NCBI GenBank assembly: GCA_035517955.1
Contig: DATIYC010000200.1
Span: 19,724 to 83,723, forward strand
Source of the DNA: FEN-987 sp035517955
GTDB lineage: Archaea > Thermoproteota > Bathyarchaeia > 40CM-2-53-6
Reading direction: 5' to 3'
DNA length: 64,000 nucleotides
Part shown: positions 17,070 through 25,563 of the stretch, piece by piece
Layout: each line of letters begins with the position of its first letter
Position numbering within the stretch: the first letter of the stretch is position 1
Translations under genes and position numbers: made by a program
Notes under the pieces: model-generated
Told to the model about the DNA's origin: nothing
Database searches by the model: none
The model's input: only the letters and a program-made list of their open reading frames with translations

Positions 17070-17405
17070 CTAGTCTTCCCTGTACTCGTTGACAAGTTTG
17101 AGTATGTCTTCAAGCTGGGTACCGCTAATGATTCTGCCTTTAATCGTCAGAATCGTCCGCACTTCCTCAATGTAGTGGGGCATTGTATTGACGATCTGGA
17201 TCGCGTCCTTTCGCTCAAGTTGGAACTTGTCGCCGAGTTCGCGAATCAGCTTCTCGGCCTTAGGAGGTTGGATTTTAGAGAATTTTGACGCGTAATCAAG
17301 CGTCCTCCTCTGGAATTCTCCCAGTTCGTCTTCTTTGGCCCTTTCCAGTGTTTTCTTGGCTTCAGGCGTAGTTGCGGGTTTCGAGTCCACTATCTTTCTG
17401 GGCAA
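17070..17405 (-). CDS. rpo4: RNA polymerase subunit RpoF (Rpo4)
   Basis: 111 aa. This is the Rpb4 homologue, which with Rpo7 forms the polymerase stalk. The pattern QRRTLDYASKFSKI, then AEKLIRELGDKFQLERKDAIQIVNTMP and a final LVNEYRED, is characteristic. It lies 10 nt after L21e on the same strand, the standard archaeal pairing. Confidence 0.9.
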   Translation of the reverse strand: MPRKIVDSKPATTPEAKKTLERAKEDELGEFQRRTLDYASKFSKIQPPKAEKLIRELGDKFQLERKDAIQIVNTMPHYIEEVRTILTIKGRIISGTQLEDILKLVNEYRED

Positions 17406-17415
17406 CTGGGTTCAC

Positions 17416-17706
17416 TCAGCGTACGGGGGTAAGGTGTTCGGGTCGGGCGATGATCTGTCTCTTCTGTCCTCCCGTTGTAACATGGACGACATAGGCTTTA
17501 CCGCGTTTTTCATGGATCACTCCAACCCGGCCGTGGTATCGTCTGTGAGGCATACCCTTGTGCACGGACGGTTCAATTATGATCGTAACCTTCTGGCCAG
17601 GTTCATACGTCCTCAAAATTCTGCTGAGCCCAATCTTGCCTCGCTCGCGAGGATGCTTGCGAAACAGTTTCCTCGTTCTTGAGCGATATCCCTTCGAACG
17701 TCTCAT
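17416..17706 (-). CDS. rpl21e: Ribosomal protein L21e
   Basis: 96 aa, full length. The N-terminus MRRSKGYRSRTRKLFRKHPR and the central PGQKVTIIIEPSVHKGMPHRRYHG motif identify L21e, which binds near the 5S rRNA. It begins the minus-strand series L21e, RpoF, DUF655, Dpo4, KsgA, TrmJ. Confidence 0.95.
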   Translation of the reverse strand: MRRSKGYRSRTRKLFRKHPRERGKIGLSRILRTYEPGQKVTIIIEPSVHKGMPHRRYHGRVGVIHEKRGKAYVVHVTTGGQKRQIIARPEHLTPVR

Positions 17707-17817
17707 GAGGTATGACCTTGAAGTTTGCTAGCAGACTAGAACGCGGGCTATTAACTTTCTTGGCTCGCAACAGTTTCAAATGACAGAGTCGCTTTGCGCG
17801 CTGTGAATTATCTTATT

Positions 17818-19158
17818 TCACTTCCTTACTTGGAACGGCATTTTTCCTCGACCAAAAGCAGCGCCGCGTCTTTTCATGCTCTTCATCATTTTCCTCATCA
17901 TGAAATACTGGTTGATCATTTCCTTCACGTCTTTTTCCGATCTTCCAGAACCCCGAGCGATTCTACGTGCCCTAGATGAATCAACCAACTTCGGGTCCTC
18001 GACCTCATCGTGCGTCATCGATTGAATGATAACGCGCCAAGCATCCAGCTTCTTCTCAGCTGTCTCCATCGCATCGTCCGGTACGTTCATCCCGCCCGGG
18101 ACCATTCCGACGAGCTTCTTCAGTGGTCCCATTTTCCTGACGGCGACCATCTGGTCGTACATGTCCTTCAACGTGAACTTGCCCTCAAGAAATGCTCTGG
18201 CTTTCTTTTGGGGGAGCTCGACTTGAGCCTCGCGAACCTTTTCGACCAACGTCTTGATGTCGCCCATGCCTAGAAGGCGGCCGACAAATGTTGATGGTAT
18301 GAATTGTTCGATGTCGTCGATCTTTTCGCCGGTGCCAACGAACTTAATTTTCGCGTGAGTGGCGGAAACGGCGGAGAGTGCGCCACCTCCTTTTGCGGTG
18401 CCGTCGAGTTTCGTGACTAGTATGGATCCAATCTTGGTGCTTTCGTTGAAAGCGGTTGCTTGTGTCAGAGCGGCTTGGCCGATTGAAGCGTCAATTGCTA
18501 AGATGATTTCGTCAGGTTGGATTTGCTTCGCGAGGTTCTTCATCTCGGACATAAGCTCTGACTCATCCTTATGCCTCCCGGCGGTATCGACGATGATGAG
18601 ATCATTCTTTTGCGCGGTGAACTGTTCCATTCCTTTCCGAACAATTTTCATCACGTCCCTCGAGTTGGGTTCTCCGTAAACAGGAACGTTCACTCTATCC
18701 GCAAGCTGCTTGAGCTGGTCGAATGCGCCCGGTCTATACGTATCTGCACAGATGATAGCAGGTCTCACACCCCGTTTCTGGTAGAAGCGGGCAAGTTTGA
18801 CTGACGCAGTAGTTTTGCCGGTTCCCTGAATTCCCACAAGCATAATCACCTGCCTCTTACCCGGCTCGATTACGAGTTTCGCGGGCTCCTCTCCAAGAAA
18901 CCGAGTGAGTTCTTCATAGAGGACCTTTACCACATGGTCGTGGCGAGATATCCCAGGGGGGAGTTTCTCCTCAAGCGACCTTTTCTCTACAGCCTGAGAG
19001 ATTTGAAGAACCAGGTTTACGTTAACGTCGGATTGGAGGAGGGCACGTTGGAGGTCGCGCACGAGTTCTTTAACCGCCTTCTCGTCAACGACGGCCATCC
19101 TGAGCAGTTTCTTTACTGCGTCCCGCAGTGACTGACCCAAGCCCTCTGACGAACTCAT
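17818..19158 (-). CDS. srp54: Signal recognition particle GTPase SRP54
   Basis: 446 aa. It targets ribosomes with nascent membrane or secreted proteins to the translocon. The N domain spans 1-90. In the GTPase domain, G1 is VGIQGTGKTTASVKLA, DTAGRH lies near 193 and TKLDGTAKGGG near 245. The Met-rich M domain (~300-440) includes GSGRSEKDVKEMINQY for signal peptide and 7S RNA binding. Complete. It is divergent from the PAC2 gene. The many predicted secreted proteins in this window would be its clients. Confidence 0.95.
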   Translation of the reverse strand: MSSSEGLGQSLRDAVKKLLRMAVVDEKAVKELVRDLQRALLQSDVNVNLVLQISQAVEKRSLEEKLPPGISRHDHVVKVLYEELTRFLGEEPAKLVIEPGKRQVIMLVGIQGTGKTTASVKLARFYQKRGVRPAIICADTYRPGAFDQLKQLADRVNVPVYGEPNSRDVMKIVRKGMEQFTAQKNDLIIVDTAGRHKDESELMSEMKNLAKQIQPDEIILAIDASIGQAALTQATAFNESTKIGSILVTKLDGTAKGGGALSAVSATHAKIKFVGTGEKIDDIEQFIPSTFVGRLLGMGDIKTLVEKVREAQVELPQKKARAFLEGKFTLKDMYDQMVAVRKMGPLKKLVGMVPGGMNVPDDAMETAEKKLDAWRVIIQSMTHDEVEDPKLVDSSRARRIARGSGRSEKDVKEMINQYFMMRKMMKSMKRRGAAFGRGKMPFQVRK

Positions 19159-19208
19159 CCGTCTTCCATCCTAAACAGAATTGATGGGTTGGTTAACGTG
19201 TCCTAAAA

Positions 19209-19262
19209 GTTCTTGTTGGGTACGCAAGAACGTTTTAATTAGCTGCCGACCTGACTTCAGGT
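19209..19262 (+). promoter_or_regulatory. PAC2 promoter with two flanking dyads
   Basis: In the divergent SRP54/PAC2 region an inverted repeat GTTCTTG-9 nt-CAAGAAC (19209-19231) is followed at once by a TATA-like TTTTAATTA (19233-19241). A second dyad ACCTGA-CT-TCAGGT (19249-19262) follows, near the expected start site. The GTG start of PAC2 lies at 19289. The arrangement looks like an operator pair around a promoter. The regulator is unknown. Confidence 0.4.
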
Positions 19263-19288
19263 TAGTTCTTCATAGAAGGTTATTAGAC

Positions 19289-20050
19289 GTGTCGAACGGT
19301 CACTCCGAAAGTGACGAATTAAGAATAGTTGAAAATGATTCCATTGGTAAGGATTCGGTGGTGATCAATGGCTTACCTGACGTTGGCCTAGTAGGGTTAC
19401 TTGCAGCGTCTCACATCATCAGTTCTTTGAAACTGAAAGAAGTTGGAGCCATCGAATCCGAGCGTCTGCCACCAATGATTGTTCTCCATGGGGGCTTGCC
19501 TAGGGCGCCCATTCGCATATTTTCCGGAAATGACCTGGCTGTAGTAATTTCCGAAACCGTCATCCCTAGCTCTCTAATCCGCCCACTCGCAAACCAACTG
19601 ACAAACTGGGCTCATGAGAAGAGGGTTAAGCTGATGCTCTCATTGGGCGGAATGGCCGTTGGGAATAGGCAGGATATTGAGACGCCCAAAGTTTTCGCCG
19701 CCATCTCCTCCAAAGAATTAGAGTCAAAACTAGGGAACGCAGCAGAAATACTCGAGGAAGGCTACATAGTAGGAGCCTATGGCCTACTTCTGCGTAGATG
19801 CGCGCAACTCTCCGTTCCAGCAATCACACTCCTAACACAATCCCACTACAATTACCCAGACCCTGAAGCAGCCGCCGCCTCGCTAAACGCTGTGAACAAG
19901 ATTCTGAATTTGAAGCTAGACGTTTCGGATTTGATAAAGAGAGGAGAGGAGATACGTCTCCGTAGTAAAGATATGATGCATCGAACACATGAGGAAATGA
20001 CGAGGATGGATAAGTCTCATGAGTACGACCTGCCACCTCTTTATGGGTGA
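19289..20050 (+). CDS. PAC2 family protein (proteasome assembly chaperone-like)
   Basis: 253 aa from the GTG at 19289. This start is chosen because the longer reading from 19181 overlaps the promoter and has an unconserved beginning. The core VVINGLPDVGLVGLLAASHI and the LSLGGMAVGN block are PAC2 signatures. In eukaryotes PAC1/PAC2 help assemble the proteasome. Archaeal homologues are uncharacterised or assist proteasome assembly. The C-terminal ~40 residues are charged and helical. It is followed 6 nt later by an Hsp20-like gene, which hints at a chaperone pair. Confidence 0.78.
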   Translation: MSNGHSESDELRIVENDSIGKDSVVINGLPDVGLVGLLAASHIISSLKLKEVGAIESERLPPMIVLHGGLPRAPIRIFSGNDLAVVISETVIPSSLIRPLANQLTNWAHEKRVKLMLSLGGMAVGNRQDIETPKVFAAISSKELESKLGNAAEILEEGYIVGAYGLLLRRCAQLSVPAITLLTQSHYNYPDPEAAAASLNAVNKILNLKLDVSDLIKRGEEIRLRSKDMMHRTHEEMTRMDKSHEYDLPPLYG

Positions 20051-20056
20051 GGTAAG

Positions 20057-20419
20057 ATGAGCTCCGAATCGAGAAGCGATTTCACAACAATGCACGGCTC
20101 CGGTTGGAATGTCTCGTCCGCCTGCATCCAACCACTCTACAACCTCTTCGTAGCACTCAACGAAGTCGTGCTAACAGTAGATCTTCCTTTCGTGAATGAA
20201 AAGAGCGTGAAATTACAAAGGCCCCGCGCCGATTCCATAGAGATTTACGCTGAGACCAAGAGAACGATCACCTTCAAAGACCTTGGCGCCAAGCACAGGC
20301 ATGGTGAGTTTACCTGCTACCGCGCCATGATTCGCATGCCCGTACCAGTTGATCATAAGCGCGTAACTAAGAAATTCAAAGGCGGCTTGCTAGAAGTTCA
20401 CATTCACCGATCAAAGTAG
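20057..20419 (+). CDS. Small heat-shock protein-like (Hsp20/ACD)
   Basis: 120 aa. An alpha-crystallin-type beta sandwich spans about residues 33-118: LNEVVLTVDLPFVNEKSV at the start, the GEFTCYRAMIRMPVPVD strand pair and GGLLEVHIHRSK at the end, which corresponds to the GxLxV motif. There is no C-terminal IxI motif, so oligomerisation may differ from classical sHSPs. It lies 6 nt after PAC2, so the two are probably one transcript. Confidence 0.75.
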   Translation: MSSESRSDFTTMHGSGWNVSSACIQPLYNLFVALNEVVLTVDLPFVNEKSVKLQRPRADSIEIYAETKRTITFKDLGAKHRHGEFTCYRAMIRMPVPVDHKRVTKKFKGGLLEVHIHRSK

Positions 20420-20449
20420 CCGATCAACCAGCTGCAGCCATTACTCCAC

Positions 20450-21397
20450 TTAACGCCGCCGAGATTTGCGATTCGATACGCGTTCTAAGGCGGCAACCGT
20501 TAGGATAGGGAATAGTAGAATGGCGTCCCCTACGACGGTCACGAGTTTTGTAGGCGTCTTGATCTTGCCCCAGCTAATCGCTTCCTCCAATGGGGCACCG
20601 CTGAATCCTCCACCGTCTGCTCGGTCTAGCGTGATTTGTATTGCAGCGTCTACCCCGCCACGATATGTGTTTGCGATGAGGACTTGATGTTTAGGCATTC
20701 CTCCCCCGAGAATGAGTACTCCAACTTTCTTTCTCTCGTATGTCATGTCCACTAGTTTCGAGAAATCCTTGAGCGGGTTAACAAGGAGAGGGTGGAGGCG
20801 GCTGTATGTCCATAAATCCAGTCCCAGCATTGAATCGTAAATGCCAGGACAGAAGATGGGTGTGCCACGTCGTTGTGCTGTGCGGACGATGGAGTTTTCA
20901 TCGTGAAGGTGTTTTCCGAATTCCCAGAGTAGTTCGTAGCTTGCAATGTCGCGTCGTTTCGATTCTGGGATGGTATCGAGGATGCGATACGTTGTTTTCT
21001 CTAACGCCTCGATCGACTTCTGTGTAACTAGGAGATCGTAGATACGTGAAAGACCATGCTTTCTCAGCTTAGTGTCATCGGCGCTCTCAGACCCGACCAC
21101 ATGCCTGTGCCCTAATGCTTCAAGCAAATCGTGGGTGATGTTCGACCCGGTCGTGACGATTCCATCTATGTGTCCCTCATAGACTAAGTCCCTGATTACG
21201 GTCCTGAGACCGCCCGGCACTAATGGTCCAGCCAGGGAAATGAAATTCACGTAATCCTTGTCTTGAAACATCTCCGCTAGAATTTTGACCGCTTTTCCGA
21301 ACCGCCCTAGGCCAAGAACTTTCACGGCCTCCATTCGATTGGCGATCTCAGATAGCGACATGCCTCGTTTGATTTTGATATGTGACACTACTGGCAT
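20450..21397 (-). CDS. dys: Deoxyhypusine synthase
   Basis: 315 aa. It transfers the aminobutyl group of spermidine to a lysine of aIF5A with NAD as cofactor. Conserved segments are TTGSNITHDLLEALGH, FCPGIYDSMLG and LILGGGMPKHQ. The catalytic lysine lies in the AISWGKIK block near residue 284. It is encoded directly downstream of its substrate aIF5A (32-nt gap), so enzyme and substrate are in one operon. Confidence 0.94.
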   Translation of the reverse strand: MPVVSHIKIKRGMSLSEIANRMEAVKVLGLGRFGKAVKILAEMFQDKDYVNFISLAGPLVPGGLRTVIRDLVYEGHIDGIVTTGSNITHDLLEALGHRHVVGSESADDTKLRKHGLSRIYDLLVTQKSIEALEKTTYRILDTIPESKRRDIASYELLWEFGKHLHDENSIVRTAQRRGTPIFCPGIYDSMLGLDLWTYSRLHPLLVNPLKDFSKLVDMTYERKKVGVLILGGGMPKHQVLIANTYRGGVDAAIQITLDRADGGGFSGAPLEEAISWGKIKTPTKLVTVVGDAILLFPILTVAALERVSNRKSRRR

Positions 21398-21429
21398 AGA
21401 CTAGCCTTCGACGGACGCCAGGAAATGGG

Positions 21430-21828
21430 TTAGACGCCTTTGGCTCGCATTATCTTGTTCTGCCCAAGCATCTGCCAATACTCGATCTCAACGCCGGGAG
21501 CGAGTTTGGATTTGATTTCCTCATCCGCTGGCATAGGCGTTTCGAAGGTCTCGTATGACTCCATATCCATGATCTGAATGTTCGTTCCGACAATTGCCAA
21601 CACCTGCCCAGTCTTCTTCTCAATCATAGGAACATCGAGGCGAGCGTCCACAGGCGATATCACGCTTTTCTTTGAACCGGTCGTTATGCTAATTGCAACA
21701 ATACGGGCTTTGGCGGCTCCATGCTTTCCCGGCTTAGACTTCTCGTACTCTACAATCTTGCAAGGTTCGCCATCAACAACCACATAATGCCCTATTTTCA
21801 GGTCGCCTACGTCAACGGGTTTGCTCAG
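21430..21828 (-). CDS. aif5A: Translation factor aIF5A (hypusine-containing), CTG start proposed
   Basis: 132 aa if read from CTG at 21828. The hypusination site is the lysine in SKPGKHGAAKAR, and the C-terminal OB domain is complete. The first ATG/GTG/TTG in frame is GTG at 21783, which would remove SKPVDVGDLKIGHY, the first strand conserved in archaeal and eukaryotic IF5A. Upstream of CTG there is only ACA and then an in-frame TGA, so no other start can supply this segment. A GGCGAT sequence 6 nt upstream fits a Shine-Dalgarno. A sequencing indel joining the out-of-frame ATG at 21835 is the alternative. Followed by deoxyhypusine synthase. Confidence 0.9.
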   Translation of the reverse strand: MSKPVDVGDLKIGHYVVVDGEPCKIVEYEKSKPGKHGAAKARIVAISITTGSKKSVISPVDARLDVPMIEKKTGQVLAIVGTNIQIMDMESYETFETPMPADEEIKSKLAPGVEIEYWQMLGQNKIMRAKGV

Positions 21829-21962
21829 TGTTCATCGCCTTTAAGCTAAGCTCGGAGTGAGTTAACGCCCTTTATTCGTCTAAAAAGCTTGTCTGGCGTC
21901 ATTTGGTTTCGCAATTGACGCGTCGCGGTAGGTTTCTACCAATCTCAACGCCAAATGGATTA

Positions 21963-21970
21963 CTTAATTA
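21963..21970 (+). promoter_or_regulatory. TATA box of NAD kinase, leaderless spacing
   Basis: CTTAATTA is centred about 26 bp before the GTG start of NAD kinase, which is the normal TATA-to-start-site distance. The mRNA is therefore probably leaderless. Position-based inference. Confidence 0.45.
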
Positions 21971-21991
21971 TCCTAGCTTCGAGTAGAAGGC

Positions 21992-22852
21992 GTGTCGGTA
22001 GGAAGCGAATTGGTTTTCACAGTCGGCCTCGTGTCACGATTGGATGAGCCGCAAGCAATCGAGGTCGCAGCAGCACTAGCGAAGCAACTGAGGAAGAAGG
22101 GAATCTCGGTAATGGCGGAGCTAGAGCTTGCTAAACGTGGCCGACTTGGTGGCGGAAAGGATCTTGCGGATCTGAAAGCTGACCTGATGGTTACCGTGGG
22201 AGGCGATGGTACTGTGCTCAAGACCGCGATGTCGATTCCAGAACAGGAAACTCCGATCCTAGCCGTAAACATGGGACGGCGAGGATACCTAACCGAAGTC
22301 GAACCCAAGAACGCTGGACACGCCGTTGAACAATTCATGAAAGACAAATTCACGCTTGAGAAGCGCGCAAAACTTGCAATTCAAATGAACGACACCCATA
22401 TTGTAGATGCCCTCAACGAGCTTGTGGTCTCTACAGGCAGTCCCTCCAAAATGCTTGAACTCCGCCTAGGCGCAGATTCGCAACCACTCCTGCAGTTCAG
22501 AGGCGATGGAATCATCGTCTCAACAACCACAGGCTCAACGGCTTACGCCCTGTCCGCAGGTGGTCCGATTGTCGACTCAACCGTAGATGCTTTTGTCGTG
22601 ACTTTCATCTGCCCACTTGACTTCGTGAGGTCAACGGTCGTATCAATGGACCGGACCCTATCACTGGAGTTGATAAGCCCGAAACTGAAAGCTCAGGTTG
22701 TTGCTGATGGGCGATATCAGAGGGAGCTTACGCAGGATGTGAGACTTTCAATCAGCAAATCAAAACATTATACCTCATTCGTTCGGTTAGGTAACGTAAA
22801 ACCTCTTGGAAGCCTTACACGTCTTCACGAACTGGAGCGAGCAAGTTTCTGA
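21992..22852 (+). CDS. nadK: NAD kinase
   Basis: 286 aa with a GTG start. It phosphorylates NAD to NADP using ATP or polyphosphate. The GGDGTVLK motif (about residues 70-77) carries the catalytic Asp, and STTTGSTAYALSAGGP (about 182-197) is the second signature. The C-terminal beta domain ends with a tail that the next gene overlaps. The stop TGA overlaps a CTG that appears to be the start of the Nob1 gene (CTGA). Confidence 0.94.
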   Translation: MSVGSELVFTVGLVSRLDEPQAIEVAAALAKQLRKKGISVMAELELAKRGRLGGGKDLADLKADLMVTVGGDGTVLKTAMSIPEQETPILAVNMGRRGYLTEVEPKNAGHAVEQFMKDKFTLEKRAKLAIQMNDTHIVDALNELVVSTGSPSKMLELRLGADSQPLLQFRGDGIIVSTTTGSTAYALSAGGPIVDSTVDAFVVTFICPLDFVRSTVVSMDRTLSLELISPKLKAQVVADGRYQRELTQDVRLSISKSKHYTSFVRLGNVKPLGSLTRLHELERASF

Positions 22853-23370
22853 AAGTCTTAGTCCTAGACACCTCAGCCCTCATAATGGGGCTTGACCCTT
22901 TAGGGCTAGAGTTCGACAGTTACTCCGTTCCGGAGGTTACAGATGAGCTGCGCCAACAAACTGGCCCATCCTACCGCCTAGCCATCTCCAGCTCTTCGGG
23001 CAAACTGAGAATTCAAGCTCCGACCACTCTATCACTCAGTGAAGTGGCGGAACGAGCGCGGGTTCTTGGCGACAAGGTTGTTCTCTCTAAGGCGGACATT
23101 GGTGTGATAGCGTTGGCGTTGGATTTGAGCAGAGAAGGGAAGAGCCCAGTTATCGTGAGTGACGATTATGCTGTTCAGAATGTCGCTGATGGGTTGAACT
23201 TGGTTTACCAGTCTTTGGCGACCTTTGGCATTCGTCAAAGGTTCAATTGGGTATACTATTGCCCCGCATGTTTTCGCCGAAACCCAACAGGTGATTTGGA
23301 AGTATGCCAGGTTTGTGGAACGAAGCTAAAGCGCAAGCCACTTGGTAAGCAAAGAGCGAAGCGGAGCTGA
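22849..23370 (+). CDS. nob1: Nob1-like rRNA-processing PIN endonuclease, CTG start proposed
   Basis: 173 aa when started at CTG 22849. Nob1 cleaves the 3' end of pre-16S rRNA. The first PIN aspartate sits in KVLVLDTSALI, which lies upstream of the first in-frame ATG (22885) and would be lost with it. No ATG, GTG or TTG precedes it for at least 40 nt. The CTG overlaps the NAD kinase stop as CTGA, like the common ATGA coupling. Other PIN acidic residues are in the SKADIGVIALALD and VSDDYAVQNVA blocks. The C-terminal zinc ribbon reads CPACF ... CQVCG. The family call is firm; the start codon is inference. Confidence 0.88.
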   Translation: MKVLVLDTSALIMGLDPLGLEFDSYSVPEVTDELRQQTGPSYRLAISSSSGKLRIQAPTTLSLSEVAERARVLGDKVVLSKADIGVIALALDLSREGKSPVIVSDDYAVQNVADGLNLVYQSLATFGIRQRFNWVYYCPACFRRNPTGDLEVCQVCGTKLKRKPLGKQRAKRS

Positions 23371-23875
23371 AACTGAACCGTTAAGCTCGATTGGATACTT
23401 CCTTTGAGCTGTTGGAACTCAAACCTGTGTGGTATTGCTGGTTTTTCAGGCCCTTTGCGTGTCTCCTCAGAGCCCTATTTGGCACGTTTCGGGGCAAAAG
23501 TGGCCGATAGTGATCGCTGAGCGTAACGGCGGGCTGGGTAATAGTGATCAATAGTGAGCGGTTTCCGGAATGACAGATGGCAGGTAGGCAAACTAAAGCG
23601 TTAGTGACCCTCAGGAAACGTGAGTTTGTCCGCCTCTTTCTTCTCAAGCACAGTCTCTCCCTAAGTAATAGTGGCACAGAGTGGCACAAATTTGGAGACC
23701 CGCATGCCTGGTAGACGGAACAGGGCGCTTCCAGCGGTATGCAGGTGAGAAGTTGCCCATCTCTTCATTCATGGGGTCGGGTTCCAGAGATTGTTGAGGC
23801 GTTAACGAGGGGTGAGTCGTTTGTTGGTCAAATTTCGCATCGTCAGGTGTACAGGGATGTGGCTGAACTGAATCG
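23371..23875 (+). other. Intergenic region without supported gene
   Basis: About 500 bp between Nob1 and the convergent OGG gene. The six-base word ATAGTG occurs at 23507, 23541, 23551 and 23668 within a low-complexity TAGTGATC-type context, and GTGGCACA is directly repeated near 23671-23688. A 61-codon open frame at 23739-23924 overlaps the OGG gene and resembles no family I know. No tRNA or hairpin RNA was recognised. It may be a decayed element. Confidence 0.4.
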
Positions 23876-24844
23876 TTATGCTTTCGTTGTCTTCTTTGTG
23901 ACTGGTTTTATGCGACGGGCGTAGTCGAAGAGGTAGAGTTGTGCGTACCCTGCCCACTGCCCGTATCGTTCGCGCAGAAATCTAGCCGTTTTCAGCCTGC
24001 TGACCTTGCGTCCCCTAAAGTGCAGCCTCGAGACGATTCTATGTATCCATACATCCACGGGCGCTGCCTCCAAACGCCCCGTTCCATAGAGTAGAAAGCA
24101 GTCCGCTACCTTCGGTCCTACTCCAGGCAATTCGACCAGTCTGGCGAGCGCGTCATCGTAGCTGAGATTTCTGAATACTTCCAAGTCGAGGTCACCGTTA
24201 GCTATCATTCTTGAGACCTCGACGACGGGCTTTGCCCTGTAACCCATCCTCGTCTTTAGCTGAAGTTCGTCTGTATTGACCTTTGCAAGGGCTTCGACTG
24301 TTGGAAAGAGGAAGGTGAAGGATCCGTCTTGGAAGTTCACCCTACGCCCATAATATTGCATCATAAGCCGCGCAGTCCTATTCCATAACATGGCTGAATT
24401 GTTCTGTGAAAGCATCGAGCAAATTAGCCCCTCGTAAAGATTGGTTCCTCGCATGAGCCGAAGGCCTCTTAGTCTCGAGAATGTTGACCTCAATGGCTCA
24501 TCTTGCTTCGAAAATTCGCGGTAGAACAGTCCAATGTCATCCTTCAACCCTAGCACTTGGACTAAGTGGTGTTTGATCTGCCCGATTGTTTCTTCACTGA
24601 AGGAAGGAGCAACAGCTCGTACGGCTAGCGTGAAATCATTAGCAGGTCCCGTTTGACTTACAGTGTACTTAACGGGTGTCGCGTCAAAGACTTCAACATC
24701 CGTGAAAGACCTCCCATCCCTAATCCACTCGGGTTCTGAGGTTTGTGCACTTAGAACAGTTTCAACCAGGTTCAGCGGGCCATTCACGAGTGCTGGGGAC
24801 ATCTCGAATGAGTATTGCTCTTTTGCAAGCATTGAGTTAGCCAT
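23876..24844 (-). CDS. ogg: 8-oxoguanine DNA glycosylase/AP lyase, OGG-type
   Basis: 322 aa. It excises oxidised guanine. The N-terminal beta domain (1-~115) resembles that of eukaryotic OGG1 and AlkA. The HhH-GPD motif is LVELPGVGPKVADCFLLYG (about 255-273) with the catalytic Lys in GPKVAD, followed by EAAPVDVWIHRIV carrying the catalytic Asp. Length and two-domain build match OGG1 rather than the shorter Ogg2 or AGOG. It is divergent from the phosphoribosyltransferase gene. It is one of three HhH glycosylases in the window. Confidence 0.88.
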   Translation of the reverse strand: MANSMLAKEQYSFEMSPALVNGPLNLVETVLSAQTSEPEWIRDGRSFTDVEVFDATPVKYTVSQTGPANDFTLAVRAVAPSFSEETIGQIKHHLVQVLGLKDDIGLFYREFSKQDEPLRSTFSRLRGLRLMRGTNLYEGLICSMLSQNNSAMLWNRTARLMMQYYGRRVNFQDGSFTFLFPTVEALAKVNTDELQLKTRMGYRAKPVVEVSRMIANGDLDLEVFRNLSYDDALARLVELPGVGPKVADCFLLYGTGRLEAAPVDVWIHRIVSRLHFRGRKVSRLKTARFLRERYGQWAGYAQLYLFDYARRIKPVTKKTTKA

Positions 24845-24912
24845 GTTCTCCGCAGCTCGCTGGTGACTGACTATGAGTTAGATGGTTGAGTTTTAGTCAC
24901 GTCTTATAAGAG

Positions 24913-25563
24913 GTGAGCGAAGAGAAGTGTGTTGTGGTGGGTTGGTTGAGTAAGAGTGTTCCGCAGGAGCTGGTTCGAAAGGCACAGGAGCTGAAATCAA
25001 AGGGACTTTCGAATTATGAGATAGCGGACGAGTTGAAAGTTCAAACAGACACCGTGGTCTGGCTACTGCTAAGGGGTAGAGAGCGTGCCTCCATTCATCC
25101 ACCCCACGACGTGTTCGTCGACTGGAGTTCTCTGGCATCGCATGCAAACCGTCTAGCCGCCGTTGCCGTCGCTTTAGCGGACTTAGCAAGAGAGTCTGTG
25201 CGCGCCGCTGAATTTGATGAACCAGAAGCGGTTGTGGCGATTGAAGGAAACGGAATGGTTCTAGGTGCGGCGATCGCGAAGGAATTGAACAAACCCTTTG
25301 CCGCGGTGCGACCCCCGCGCCCTACACATAGAGGCACTCAGGGCCTAGTCAACCCTTCTTTTGACAGCGTTGCTAGAAAGAAGGTTCTCATTGCTGATGC
25401 TGTTCTTAGAGCAGGTGAAACCCACAAGGTCGCAATTCAGATATTGAAGAAGGCAAAAGCCAAACCTGTAGGCGTCATCGTCCTAGTCAACAAGAGTGGT
25501 AAAACAAAACTAGAAAGCGTCCCGCTAAAGTCGCTGTTCCAAATCCTGCCCGTCACTCAATAA
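24913..25563 (+). CDS. HTH-PRTase protein, GfcR/PyrE-like regulator
   Basis: 216 aa, GTG start. Residues ~20-55 form a helix-turn-helix (LKSKGLSNYEIADELKVQ). A type I phosphoribosyltransferase fold follows. The PRPP loop reads VLIADAVLRAGETHK, where the usual form has Asp-Asp and Thr-Gly-x-Thr, so catalysis is doubtful. PRPP or nucleotide sensing is more likely. Such archaeal orotate PRTase-like regulators include GfcR of haloarchaea. Its targets here are unknown. It is divergent from OGG. Confidence 0.78.
   Translation: MSEEKCVVVGWLSKSVPQELVRKAQELKSKGLSNYEIADELKVQTDTVVWLLLRGRERASIHPPHDVFVDWSSLASHANRLAAVAVALADLARESVRAAEFDEPEAVVAIEGNGMVLGAAIAKELNKPFAAVRPPRPTHRGTQGLVNPSFDSVARKKVLIADAVLRAGETHKVAIQILKKAKAKPVGVIVLVNKSGKTKLESVPLKSLFQILPVTQ

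Noticed and set aside
23381..23689. 102-codon frame on the minus strand after Nob1
   Set aside because: Composition is irregular, no family resemblance and it lies in a region with short repeats; treated as chance.
23739..23924. 61-codon plus-strand frame with a vague HTH look
   Set aside because: It overlaps the well-supported OGG gene by 49 nt and matches no family known to me.
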